DNA of 64,000 nucleotides from Erpobdella octoculata (Eukaryota > Annelida > Clitellata > Hirudinida > Erpobdellidae), in the NCBI GenBank assembly GCA_963978895.1, contig OZ022242.1, positions 38,692,179 through 38,756,178 on the forward strand, read 5' to 3'. Shown piece by piece: positions 14,075 to 24,278 of this stretch. How positions within the stretch are numbered: the stretch's first letter is position 1; each line of letters begins with the position of its first letter. The notes beneath the pieces were generated by a model, which saw only the letters and a list, made by a program, of their open reading frames with translations, made no database searches and was not told where the DNA came from. The position numbers and the translations under genes were made by a program.

Positions 14075-14306
14075 GAATAAACTGTGGAATCAATTTATCT
14101 TTGAGACACGCTCCAAGAAACACAACTCGCCATTTGGCAGAAACAACTTTTCGAGCCAAATTCTCGACCTTTCGGTACAAAACTCTCTGTTCGAGACTAC
14201 AATTAGCCAAAAACTTTTCCATTAAACTTTTATTGTCAGACCGACGGACCGTTTCAGCTATGTCAGCTATCCTCAGGGTCAAAAGTAAAACGAGAAAAGT
14301 AAACAA
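14075..14306 (-). pseudogene. Possible Penelope-like retroelement fragment
   Basis: Minus-strand frame reads IADIAETVRRSDNKSLMEKF, then LYRKVENLARKVVSAKWR and [19 protein letters not shown]. The closing pattern (short hydrophobic FL..C, then IP.FIR.K) resembles the helical N-terminal part of Penelope-like reverse transcriptases as I know it. No palm or GIY-YIG part is present. A decayed fragment; assignment is tentative. Confidence 0.35.
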
Positions 14307-14609
14307 ACAGAAAGAACCGAAATTATCAAAGAATTAGCACACTAACAAAAGAAAAAACGAAAAAACACTCTACCTATCAAATCAAAAGAATATAAAATTT
14401 ATACTATTGGAAATCAATTTTTGCGCTTTCGCTGTGTTATATTAGAAGAGACAAGAATTTCCTCAGATACATTACAATGAGATTCGTCAGGAGCAGCCTC
14501 AACAGCCAAAGTATTTGTGTCAGAGGACGAGTCAGAAGTATCATCATTTATGTTATCCTCGTCGTTAGAAGGAATACAGGGTAACCGATGCATATTGCTT
14601 TCGGTGTCC

Positions 14610-14880
14610 GCCAAATTCATCGTGAAACGATTCATCGTGAAACAATTCCTCGTGGACAATTCATCGTGAAACATTTCATCGTGAGATAATTCATCGTGTG
14701 AACAATTCATCGTGAGACAATTCATCGTGAAACAATTCATCGTGAGGAGAATTCATCGTTAAAATGTCATCGTGAACAATTCATCGTGAGACAATTCATC
14801 GTGAGGAGAATTCATCGTTAAAATGTCATCGTGAACAATTCATCGTGAGAACAAATCATCGTTATAATGTCATCGGGGTC
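14610..14880. repeat. Minisatellite, unit AATTCATCGTGAGAC
   Basis: About 17 imperfect units of 14-18 bp built on AATTCATCGTGARAC, with variants such as AAATGTCATCGTGAAC. The minus strand reads as an Asn-Cys-Phe-Thr-Met repeat at the start of a frame that runs to 14414. That frame then becomes acidic and Ser/Asp-rich (SNDEDNINDDTSDSSSDTN) and could be an old exon end. Confidence 0.9.
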
Positions 14881-15179
14881 AATTCACTGTGATATAAAAA
14901 CATTTTTGCTCCAAAAAAATTAAAAAACATTTTTTTTAAATTTTATTTTGTAAGCGACAAAACTCAACCCCTGGTAAATATGCCCAAACCATACCTTTTG
15001 CTTTTATGACTGATTTGTTGAAAACCTTTAGGTTAATAATAATAATAATAATAACTACTAATTTTTCCATCTTTGTTTAAAAATGTTTAAGTTTATTGCA
15101 ATTTCACAAAAAATGACAAGAAGTTAACGTTTAAACAGTTTATTATTAAAAAACACTAATTTTAACACGAAAAACATAG

Positions 15180-16568
15180 TTAAAAGTCAAAATTGTGAGC
15201 TAAGCCTCGAAGATAATCTAATCTGTCCCGATTATTATAATTTTGAACAATCCGTTGAATGCGAAGAGCAGCGTCACGGTAGCATTTCTTTGGAGGAGGA
15301 GGATTAGCGCCACCGAAATATTGCTCCATTTTTGTCTCACTGAGTGATTGTTCGTCTTTCAATGTTGATATGAACTTCCATATGGTTGGGTGGTTAGCTC
15401 CAATCAGCTCGGCAAACGCTCGATGCCATCCCTCACATGAGTTATTGGTTTTTGGCGAGCCAGTAAGGGCAGCGTTGTAGGAATTCCATAGACGGTGGGG
15501 AAAACGTGGAGGCCTACGCTGGTGCCGATTAGGCCTGCCAATCCACGTGTCTTCAAAATAATCCAGTACAGGCTGACCTTCAACCGGAAAATCTTCCGAA
15601 AGCTGCTGAAAACTTTCCACAATATCGTCGTTTGGAACAAAAGATAAAGAGGAAATCATTTTCATTTTCAAAGCAAAATCCGGATTCTCTTCATATCTCT
15701 GCTTAAGACCATTAGCCTGAATGTTTCGCCATAGGCACTGGCTGAAATGGAAAAAACATCCTTTCTGCTCTGCTGCTGGAAAGACATTGTGGAAAGCATT
15801 AATTGCAGCTAGTTCAAAATCAGTTGTTATGGACTCAGGTGCTAGGTTTGGATGCAGGTTCGTGAGTTGAACTAATAACCGATTATAGGTTTCTTCAGTT
15901 TTTGAGGGTAGCAGAGCAAAAACGGCAGGAATAACTCGATCTTCTTTAATTCCATGAATTGTGTATAGCTGATGAAACAAATGAGGAACTGTTTTGAATG
16001 TTCCATCAGCATACCAATGTTGAGAGCGGGAAAGAAGCTGCATATTTCTCTGTGTTGAAAAAATTAGAATTCGGTTGGGTGCATCATAGCTGTCGTACAT
16101 TAAAAACTGATCACCATTGTGAGTAACTTGATACTCCATTGGAATTTGCAACTCGGCAAATGAGTTTGGATTCGGTGGTGGTCGATCAGCAAGACGTCGG
16201 GTGTATCGAATGGTCTTTTTCAACGAGGAAACAGTTGGCAATTGTCCCGCAACTGCCTGCGACAAACCGATGAAAGAGTCGGTTACAATTCGATGAGAAG
16301 CATTTTGAGTAACTCTCGTCTCTTCTTTGATTTCATTGATGACTTTTGTTGCGTCAATTCGAGCGGCGTTTCCAGCATGGTTGTGTTCACCAACTCTTTT
16401 TAAAATATCATCATTGTGAGTATGTAAACGCGCTCGACACCTAAAACGTTGATATTTGTCGCATTTCCAAAACGTTTTATCTCCCGTAACTGCATCCTTG
16501 ACAAATAAATGTCCCGAGTCGACTAGCTTATTTTTTCCTTTTTCACTAAGAACAAATTCGAGAGGCAT
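15180..16568 (-). CDS. FLYWCH zinc finger plus MULE transposase-like protein
   Basis: An uninterrupted frame of 462 residues from MPLEFVLSEKGKNK (the frame is open 20 codons further up). Residues ~5-65 form a FLYWCH finger (FWKCDKYQRFRCRARLHTHN...GEHNH, with its two Cys and two His). The middle is an RNase H-like MULE core: WYADGTFKT carries the first Asp, ITTDFELAAINAFHNVFP the second, CFFHFSQCLWRNIQ the helix after it, and NNSCEGWHRAF a late acidic residue. This architecture is common in invertebrate Mutator-like elements and in host genes derived from them. No stop or frameshift in 1.4 kb suggests it is young or kept by selection. I could not find terminal repeats. Upstream CAACTTAG at the 5' end could be a splice acceptor. 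Confidence 0.8.
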   Translation of the reverse strand: MPLEFVLSEKGKNKLVDSGHLFVKDAVTGDKTFWKCDKYQRFRCRARLHTHNDDILKRVGEHNHAGNAARIDATKVINEIKEETRVTQNASHRIVTDSFIGLSQAVAGQLPTVSSLKKTIRYTRRLADRPPPNPNSFAELQIPMEYQVTHNGDQFLMYDSYDAPNRILIFSTQRNMQLLSRSQHWYADGTFKTVPHLFHQLYTIHGIKEDRVIPAVFALLPSKTEETYNRLLVQLTNLHPNLAPESITTDFELAAINAFHNVFPAAEQKGCFFHFSQCLWRNIQANGLKQRYEENPDFALKMKMISSLSFVPNDDIVESFQQLSEDFPVEGQPVLDYFEDTWIGRPNRHQRRPPRFPHRLWNSYNAALTGSPKTNNSCEGWHRAFAELIGANHPTIWKFISTLKDEQSLSETKMEQYFGGANPPPPKKCYRDAALRIQRIVQNYNNRDRLDYLRGLAHNFDF

Positions 16569-17114
16569 CATTCTAACTAAGTTGAACAAAGTATAGGAAA
16601 TGTTTATAACAATTACTTTATATAGCAACCGATCAGGGGCACTGTGGCAAGGCCATAGATATCTATGGACAAGGCTAATTAAACCATTAAGCTTATAAGA
16701 GCAAGTTAATGCTCACTTACCTCATCTATTGTTTTTCCAGACAAACGTATAAAGCGTTTGTAAACTACTTAAAATAAGAGTCGATAATGCGAATCAAAAA
16801 CTTTGTGTCAAATTAAAACATTTATAACTTCTTTGTAATTTTACAAGAAATCATGGTTTTTAGACTCACATTAACTCATGTCCACAATTGTGGTTTTTTT
16901 AAATATGAAGGTTTCACATTAAGAAGTCTATACACAGGCAGAGGCGTAGCGAGGGTTTTTGGCGCCCGGGGCGAAACTATAAATTTTGCGCCCCCCCGGC
17001 GCCCCGGGCCTTCCCCCGTTGCAATGAAGAAGTTAAAGTTAAATGTTACGTGTCCTATTGTTCTTATCATTTGACTTTTGTTGAGAAAAAGATTCGATGT
17101 TTACTTCGCTCATA
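16569..17114. other. Non-coding stretch with palindromes
   Basis: Contains a perfect 16-bp palindrome CCATAGATATCTATGG (16653-16668) near the 5' side of the MULE-like ORF. It also contains a GC-rich block at 16943-17010 (GGCGTAGCGAGGG...GGCGCCCGGGGCG...GCGCCCCCCCGGCGCCCC) that looks like the end of a dispersed repeat. No gene seen. Confidence 0.5.
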
Positions 17115-17396
17115 GGGGAGACCGGGGTTATATGTTACAAATTTCACTTTTTTGTAAATTGGCTGATCCCTATAACCTTAATTTACCTAAGGCCAGTGGG
17201 GTTTAGTGCAGTAACATGTTACACTAAGATGAGGATAAGTAAGTCCTGTTATTAGTTCATGGATTTTTAGGAATTATGATTTTAGATGAACCACTCGAAT
17301 GTAACAAATAACCCCACTACCGGGGTTACATGTTACAAGGACTGGGGTTACATTGTTACAGATGCATAAAAGACATATTTCGTAAATGTAAAGGGA

Positions 17397-17660
17397 TTAT
17401 TGTACAGGAACACCTCTAACGATACAAAAAATATCATACTCAAATGATTCGCCACAAACTAGGCTTCTCATCCAACCATCACAAGCTGAGTTGACGTATT
17501 TTTTCAGCGGTCCAAATACGCTGCGGTCCAGCGGCTGTAGCTTGTGCGAGCAGTGAGGTGGAAACGTGAGAAAAACGACTCCATTCAGTTTGCAGTGGTC
17601 GATAACCTCAATCGACATGTGCGATTCGTGGTTGTCTAACAATATGAGGACAGGTCTCAC
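17397..17660 (-). pseudogene. Pogo/Tigger-type DDE transposase fragment
   Basis: Frame MRPVLILLDNHESHMSIEVIDHCKLNGVV...FPPHCSHKLQPLDRSVFGPLKKYVNSACDGWM. LLLDNHxSH carries the second catalytic Asp, and the P-P-H-(T/C)-S-H-x-L-Q-P-L-D box carries the third, as in the Tigger/jerky (DDE_1) family of CENP-B-like transposases. The N-terminal DNA-binding half and the first Asp are missing. It ends shortly after at a stop. Confidence 0.85.
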
Positions 17661-17667
17661 TGGTGAG

Positions 17668-17790
17668 CATCAGCTTATCATGCGGGGCTATATGTTACAA
17701 GTGTAACATATATGTTGCAAGTGTAACATATAGCCCCGTTACAAGTGTAACATATAGCCCCGTTACAAGTGTAACATATAGCCCCAATGT
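17668..17790. repeat. Palindromic minisatellite GTTACAAGTGTAACATATAGCCCC
   Basis: About four units of ~24-25 bp inside the pogo-like element. Each unit has the inverted pair GTTACA...TGTAAC, the same word found in the element's terminal repeats. It looks as if the array grew from terminal-repeat sequence. Confidence 0.85.
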
Positions 17791-18475
17791 GATTTTTCGT
17801 AAAAAACAAGTCACTACTAATACAACGGCCCTGCTACATCGCTAGAAATTGTCTGTTTATCAGCACATATCACCAGGCCACCAACATGCAAAATATGACA
17901 ACAGAAGTAATCAAACTAGCTGCAGAAACAAACAAAGTGCACACCTACCTGGAAAAAAGATATCGACTCGAAAAAAGTTTATTTGCTACAACTTTTTCAG
18001 TATTGTTTATATTTAAATCAGCATCGCCGGATATTGTCAGATTCACTGTGAGCATGCTCTGAAAGATAGATATTGACTACAAATAAATATACACCATAGA
18101 TATGATCACTGTAACATGTAGCCCCTGTAACATTGAGCCCCGGTCTCCTACTTTTGCCGTTCTCTTAAGAACTAAAAGTGTAGGTTTATATGCGTGCGTT
18201 TTGGCGCCATCTTTTCGCAATCAGTATTTGAAAAAAAAATGCGGCAAGCAAAAATTTTATTTAAAATACCGTAAAGAACAGAAATAAATTTTTTAAAGAT
18301 CCACAAAACTCAGTGAGAATAAATGTAATAAATAAATGTCAATAAATGCACACACTGATGAAATTAAATATGGTCCGTAGGCTGTGTGTCATAAACTTGA
18401 TGTCATAAAGGAGGTGTGCTGCACAGGGCACAGACGTTCTAGATAGCAAGAGCAGCTTTCAAAACAATGGCTCTA

Positions 18476-18675
18476 NNNNNNNNNNNNNNNNNNNNNNNNN
18501 NNNNNNNNNNNNNNNNNNNNNNNNNNNNNNNNNNNNNNNNNNNNNNNNNNNNNNNNNNNNNNNNNNNNNNNNNNNNNNNNNNNNNNNNNNNNNNNNNNNN
18601 NNNNNNNNNNNNNNNNNNNNNNNNNNNNNNNNNNNNNNNNNNNNNNNNNNNNNNNNNNNNNNNNNNNNNNNNNNN
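18476..18675. other. Assembly gap (200 N)
   Basis: Exactly 200 undetermined bases, the usual placeholder for a gap of unknown size. Confidence 1.
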
Positions 18676-19352
18676 GTATTCATTATTCAATTCTCACATA
18701 GTATCAATTTGGTTAAACTAAATGTATTATTTTATTATTTACTTTCTAAAGTTGTTTCCTTATCTAATTAATCAAGGTAACATTTAAAAGAATTTAAAAC
18801 AAAATTTGTGGTTGCATGGTTATTAATGATCTGTTTTTCATGAATGTGAAGTTATTTTAATGAAGTGAAGTGGAATTATCATCCACAGAGCAGCACATTA
18901 GAGGAATATGCCACATAATGTTAGAAGTTGATGTTGTTGTTGTCGTTTCGCCGTGTCGTCGGAGATTTTATGTGAGACCGTGTAAACACTGACGTTTCGG
19001 GGTTTGGGGGGGGGTCGTCCTGAGAATAACTCGCTGGGTGACCCATCCTGTTGTTGTGTGTTGGGGGATGTGTAGAAGGGCGGTGTTGTGGATGCGGGAG
19101 TTGTGTGGATAAGTGTGCTTATGACGGGATGTGTGAGGATATTGTGTATGTGTGTGTGTGTGTGTGTCTGTAAAGGAATGCTCGGGTGAGTGAGCGTGGA
19201 ATGATTTTTATAGGAAAAGGAGGACAATATTTTCAACTTCCGTCTTGTCGATGCTGGTTTAGGTTGCTTGTTTATATGTATGGGGGTGATTGACATAAAT
19301 TGAAGCAGTAAAATTTGCTTCACTGTAAATTTAACAATTATGCTAATATGTA
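18676..19352. other. Unassigned stretch before the decayed ORF
   Basis: Contains a short TG microsatellite (19140-19168 region) and GT-rich sequence. No frame here resembles a protein I know. Confidence 0.4.
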
Positions 19353-20031
19353 GTGCGATGTGTTTTAGAGATTTACGGTGCTAATGTGGAATCATTGGTG
19401 AGCTACCCCGAAATTGGTTTCGATGTTCGAATGTCTCAGTTGAGTGGTGTGGACGGAACTGCTTCTTTAGAAGATAGTGAAAAAAATGATGAATTAAGTG
19501 AAATGTTAAAGGCTGCTGGTAAAACTGATCAGAGTTTGTTGGAAGAAAAGTTGTTGGAAAATGAAGTTTATATGGAAAATATGGAGTCACTGGTGAAGAA
19601 TTTTATGGAAAATTCAGAAATTAGTGAAAAAGAGAACGAAAAAATGTCTACTGTCAAATTTGCTGATAAAATTTCAACTGAATGCACCGAATATTTTGTC
19701 AGATGTGAAGCTGTAGATTAGAATGAAGAATGTTGTCTTGAGGATACTCACCTGGGTGGTAAAAATGATAGTGATGATATTCATAAAAGAGCCTGTAAGA
19801 TAGTTGAAGAAGTTTATAAACATGTTTCAAATATGGCATTCACCGACTTGAAAAATGGATCAGCTGATCTTGATTTTTGATGGAACAATTTTAAAGATCA
19901 TCAAAAAGAAAATGAAAATAAATTTGATGAAGCAGAATTATTGCGCAAAAAAAAGACGTTTTGTTTCTCAGAATGTTTTGCTTGGGAAAGCTTGCATCCC
20001 ATCGTACTTGCAGAGTTTTCTATGTGATTTA
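19353..20031 (+). pseudogene. Acidic ORF broken by two in-frame stops
   Basis: One reading frame stays open from MRCVLEIYGANVESL (or from the AG at ~19367) to 20031 except for TAG at 19719 and TGA at 19878. Before the first stop it reads like real protein: Glu/Asn/Ser-rich with ENMESLVKNFMENSEISEKE. Between and after the stops it still does: CKIVEEVYKHVSNMAFTDLK and NNFKDHQKENENKFDEAELL. This is what a recently inactivated coding exon looks like. I do not recognise the protein. It is in front of the unknown multi-exon gene and could be its degraded 5' part or a separate dead gene. Confidence 0.55.
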
Positions 20032-20074
20032 AGTTAAAATTTACTTTGACCCAGTACTCTTTATTTTCTTTCAG

Positions 20075-23000
20075 GTGAAAGGGTTTGACATAATCAGAGC
20101 TGTACACGAGCCAGCGGCAGTGACCTCGAGATACGCAGAAGGTGAGTAATATCCTGTGTAATTGCTCACATGCCAAGCAATGAGCTCTGAATGCTTGTCT
20201 GTCTTTTTCCTCGTTTTTAATAAAATAATGTGGTTGTTTTTTTTTTTTTTTGATTTAGACGAAGCAATTAGACGTTTAAATGTATATATACGGAGAGAAG
20301 AACTGGAGCAAGCATACAATTTTGTTGTTCAGAATATACAGGTTTACCATTGCACGGCATGGTATGAAGCGGTGCTCCATGTTCTGCTCGTACGTGATGA
20401 TTTTTTATGAGCAACTTAGTTATAATTATATAAAGCTTATCTAGCATTTCTACTTTTACAGAAGTTTAGAAAAGAAAAACATAACGACGACCTTCCAGAT
20501 ATGTTCCATGAAATTTGTATCTTGTCAGTATGCAGTTATATGACGTTCATATTCAAAGATGTTTCAAATTGGCAGAGGACAGCTGTTGCACTGTGGAAGT
20601 CAGTTATAAATAAACAGTGATAAAGCCTATTTGCAGGGGACGATGCAATTTTTCCTATTAAATTTAGTGGTTTTAATTTTTTTGTATGCAGGGTGGATCA
20701 ATTTTTATTTCTGTACAGCAAACAAGATGTGCCAGAAAAACACAATCGTCTATTTATCGAGGTCGAAGCACAATACATATACTTGTGTGCAATCCAGTAT
20801 CTCTTAATGGCTAAAGAGGTAATTATTTATTTCTTAAATTATACATTTTCATACATTAATTTTGTCATACATTAATTTTTATACATGCAATAATTTTGTC
20901 ATACATTAATTTTCTATACATACATTAATTTTGTCATACATTAATTTTTATACATGCAATAATTTTGTAATACATTAATTTTTTATTATCTTTAGCGAAA
21001 AGTTGGCTGGCAGGAGGCATGGGAGGCCTCTAGCCTATTGTTTCTGGCTAGCTTGGCCGTTCGGCCACCAAGAGTAACAGATAGGCTTGGAGAACCTGTG
21101 ACAGAACTGAGTCGAAAGCTGTATTACAATTCATGCTTCAGATGCAGCCAGTGTGGTAAGTTCAATTTTCAAATTCATTGTTTTAGAAATATTTTGTCAT
21201 GAATAATTTTATAAAATAAATATTTAAAGAGGATATTAATTCAAATTTTTATAGGACATATGGTGAGAAAAAACCACCTTGAAGTATTGCTTAAAAGACA
21301 TAATGGACAGCTAACTGATGCTGTAAGTATTTATATATATATATATATATATGATTTCACCCTGACAGTTGGTTATGATTTATTATTCAGCAAGCATTTA
21401 AGTTAAGTGATGATCTATATACAACCGTTGAGGGATATTCGAAGGAAACGTCTAAAGATTTTTTCTCCAGAAAAAGTACAGTTTTAAAAAAGCCATGGAT
21501 AATGCCTTCGGAGAAGGAAATTAAGACGTGGGATAGAGGTAAGATTTTTTATGCATGTACTTACAATGAGGTAGGTTATAGCGATGTTTTTTGAAATAAT
21601 TGTTTTTTATTTAAGCTGTACAAAGGGCAAACTCTGATAACCTCGAAATTCTTATTTGGATCGCATTGCATTATCATTCGACTACTTCAGACATCCAACC
21701 TGAGTGTTAGATTTACTTTATTATTAATAGTTATTACATATTATTAGGAACCAGATTTTATTTTATTGTTATACAAATGTCTTTCAGATCCGTTTATGTT
21801 CGTTGCTCCCCAGCAATATGGAGATGAACATAGTATTTCTGACCTTGATGTTGAAGGATTCTTCATGGCAGTCGTTAGGTGTAGTGCACGGAATCACCAA
21901 GAACGTGAAACTGAACATCGAATTGAACCCTTTCTCTTACCTTTTATTATATGCAAGAGACTCTGTTTAAAGCTTCAGACAAAATGGTGGTCTTTGGTTC
22001 GAAATGACAATTCTCAGTTAAGGTTAATATATTAAGGTGAAACATATCTTTAGCTATTCCCTTATATGAAATCTCACATTCCTTTAGGAATGCGGTGGTG
22101 CACCCCCAACCCAAAAAATATATCTTCTAGTTCTAACCAGATTTTTTGTGGTTTGTTCTTGTTAAAGATTGAATTATTTTATTTTTAAATGCAGTGAATT
22201 TGACAAGTCAATTCTTTCATACGGGATAAATTCTATCAGGCTAATTAAAGGATATGAGATGGATATTAATCTTATTGTGCATATATCCAGATGTCTAACA
22301 AAAAAGGTGTGATTAAACTTACTTACACGTCCTAGATAGTTTTAATTAGAACTTTTTATTGTGTTATCATTTCAGCTTCAAAACAAAGTTTTTGATATTG
22401 ATGATCCTCTCGAATTCACAGAGGTGTTCTGTCCTGTGGTCAACCGTTCATATTACTATTGGAGGATGGTAGAAAGAGTGTCCAACAGGATGATAAGGTA
22501 GGGCTTAAACATTCTATTATTAGAATTTCACTTTTGCTGTTAAATTAGTACGGTTATTTACAGAAAAAGTATAACGTTTATGAATTTGCTTATTTTACAG
22601 CAGGGAACTTGAATCCACGTCAAACAACCAAATGTTCTTGTCAGAAAACAGCACTATTTCTGAAGCCATTTTAAAATCATTTGTTAAGGAAAGCATCAAT
22701 AAGTATTTGAGTATCAAACAGATAGGTAGGAAACATTGTTTAAAAAGGTTTGATGTCTTAGGACTCTATACTACTGATTACAATTTGCAAGAGAAGTCCT
22801 TGGATGCACACGAGTTTGATCTGTTATCCTCCGATAAAGTCAGCGTCTTTTCTTTAAGACTGAATCTAGTTACCTCGGTCTCCGATGCAGAAAGAGAGAA
22901 TCTTTATACACCAGAACCGGACAATGATGCCTTTGTCTCTGATGAACTTAACGTAATGACCTCTGGTCACGAAGAACTGAACCTGATTCCTGCTACTTCT

Positions 23001-23435
23001 GACTCGCCGAGTTCGATAAGAATAGAAGAACCAGCCTCTAATTACCAGGAAATGATGGACATTGACCTGCCTCAACACCACGAGGTCAACGCCATGCCCC
23101 ATCCTGCAGAAGAAGAATTGGTACGTGATGTAATGATGGCTGCTGAAGGTGAAAATGATGTTCACAACCAGATTGTATTAGAGCATCCTGATGGTGAAAA
23201 TGATGGTCAAAACCAGATTGGATTAGATCCTCCTGAGGTCAACGCCATGCCCCATCCTGCAGAAGAAGAATTGGTACTTGATGTAATGATGGCTGCTGAA
23301 GGTGAAAATGATGTTCACAACCAGATTGTATTAGAGCATCCTGATGGTGAAAATGATGGTCAAAACCAGATTGGATTAGATCCTCCTGAAATGGCAGAAT
23401 TAGTTGAGAACAACGTTAGAAATATTTATATTTAA
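20075..23435 (+). CDS. Unrecognised 12-exon gene
   Basis: Exons 20075-20141, 20259-20389, 20462-20598, 20692-20818, 20996-21155, 21255-21322, 21391-21538, 21616-21705, 21788-22022, 22195-22306, 22376-22497, 22601-23435. All have AG/GT borders and consistent phases: 2,232 nt, 743 residues and stop. The true start is further 5' and not found. The protein looks helical and globular (AEDEAIRRLNVYIRREELEQ, YIYLCAIQYLLMAKE, KVGWQEAWEASSLLFLASL), with one Cys/His cluster (NSCFRCSQCGHMVRKNHLE), then Asp/Glu-rich with a tandem 51-residue repeat at its C terminus. I recognise no family. The last exon may instead be spliced at 23414 to 23505 onward. The tail of this exon is the left end of the duplicated unit. 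Confidence 0.65.
20845..20985. repeat. Intronic repeat CATACATTAATTTTGT
   Basis: Several copies of a TACATTAATTTT/TACATGCAATAATTTTGT block in the intron between exons 4 and 5 of the unrecognised gene. Confidence 0.8.
23082..23387 (+). repeat. Coding tandem repeat, 2 x 153 bp
   Basis: Two in-frame copies of a 51-residue block (EVNAMPHPAEEELV...ENDGQNQIGLDPP), differing by one residue (Arg/Leu). Each block holds two shorter GEND..NQI.L..P repeats. Near identity at DNA level implies recent duplication. Confidence 0.93.
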
Positions 23436-23504
23436 TCAATCTAATGATGACACATTTTTTGAATGTGTTTTTTAATAATGCTCATTATTTTTATAATATT
23501 ACAG

Positions 23505-24008
23505 AACATTGGACCTATAACAAGGGACAGGTTGCCACCAGCTGGCAAACAGATATGCAAGGACGAATTCCGTAGGGACTTCAGGACTCGCTGTCAGTAA
23601 TATTTTTGCATTAATACCTATAATTTACATTAAATTGATTCTATTGTGAATTATCATACAGATGAGAGGATGAGTGCATTGGAACGACCAACAGGAATGA
23701 GAGAAGATCAAATTAAGGGAGTCTTTGCTGCCCTTGCAAAAAAAGAAAGGAAGAAAATAGAATCTGTGTTTGAACAACAGATTCAAGATTACAATCAGTG
23801 GACAAAGGTTTTCATCAACAGACTAGGAGGGATAGTTACGCTAGAACATTTACAACAACTTACGGCTGAGTAAGTATATTATTATTATTATATTAATTAT
23901 TAAAAATCAATTATTATTTTTATTTAATTATTATTATTTAGGTTCAATGGAATTTTACTAAGTGATAGAATTGGTTCTGAAAATGCCTCGGTAGTGGTCA
24001 TCGTGGAT
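23505..24008 (+). pseudogene. MULE/ZSWIM-like exon cluster, diverged copy
   Basis: Exons 23505-23596, about 23669-23869 and 23942-24008. They can be joined in phase to the last exon of the upstream gene if that exon is spliced at 23414. Compared with copies 1 and 2 the changes are mostly amino-acid changing (E/K, R/G, E/Q, I/L, D/N, D/N), unlike PHB2 in the same unit. No core exon follows; reading on past 24008 stops after three codons. Either terminal exons of the unknown gene or a dead fragment. Confidence 0.45.
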
Positions 24009-24278
24009 GTAAGTAATTAAAGTAATTTTGTTAACATTTCATTAAAAATCTATCTTTAAAGGAAAAATCTTTAAATCAAGGACAAAGAAGTTGCACGTAG
24101 AGTCTGCACAAAATTCCGGGCGAAAGTCTTACGGGTGGGAGGTCAGATTATATCGGGTCTGATATATTGTTAGCAGCGTTAAGCCGTGAGGTTTGAATTA
24201 TTTTTTTTAGTTAATTTGTTTGTTATTAAGAATGAGAGCTCTTAGCGCATGGAGACGAGTTTAGCAATCACGTTATAA

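Larger units (their letters stand above)
17115..18148. mobile_element. Pogo/Tigger-like element with TA duplication
   Basis: Left end GGGGAGACCGGGGTTATATG and right end (reverse strand) GGAGACCGGGGCTCAATG form ~25 bp terminal inverted repeats that continue into TGTTACA on both sides. TA flanks both ends (17113-17114 and 18149-18150), as expected for the IS630-Tc1-mariner group. A piece of DDE transposase lies inside. At 1,034 bp, with only part of the enzyme, it is non-autonomous. Confidence 0.82.

Noticed and set aside
16943..17010. GGCGCCCGGGGCG block as a CpG-island promoter
   Set aside because: Too short and palindromic; fits the end of a dispersed repeat better.
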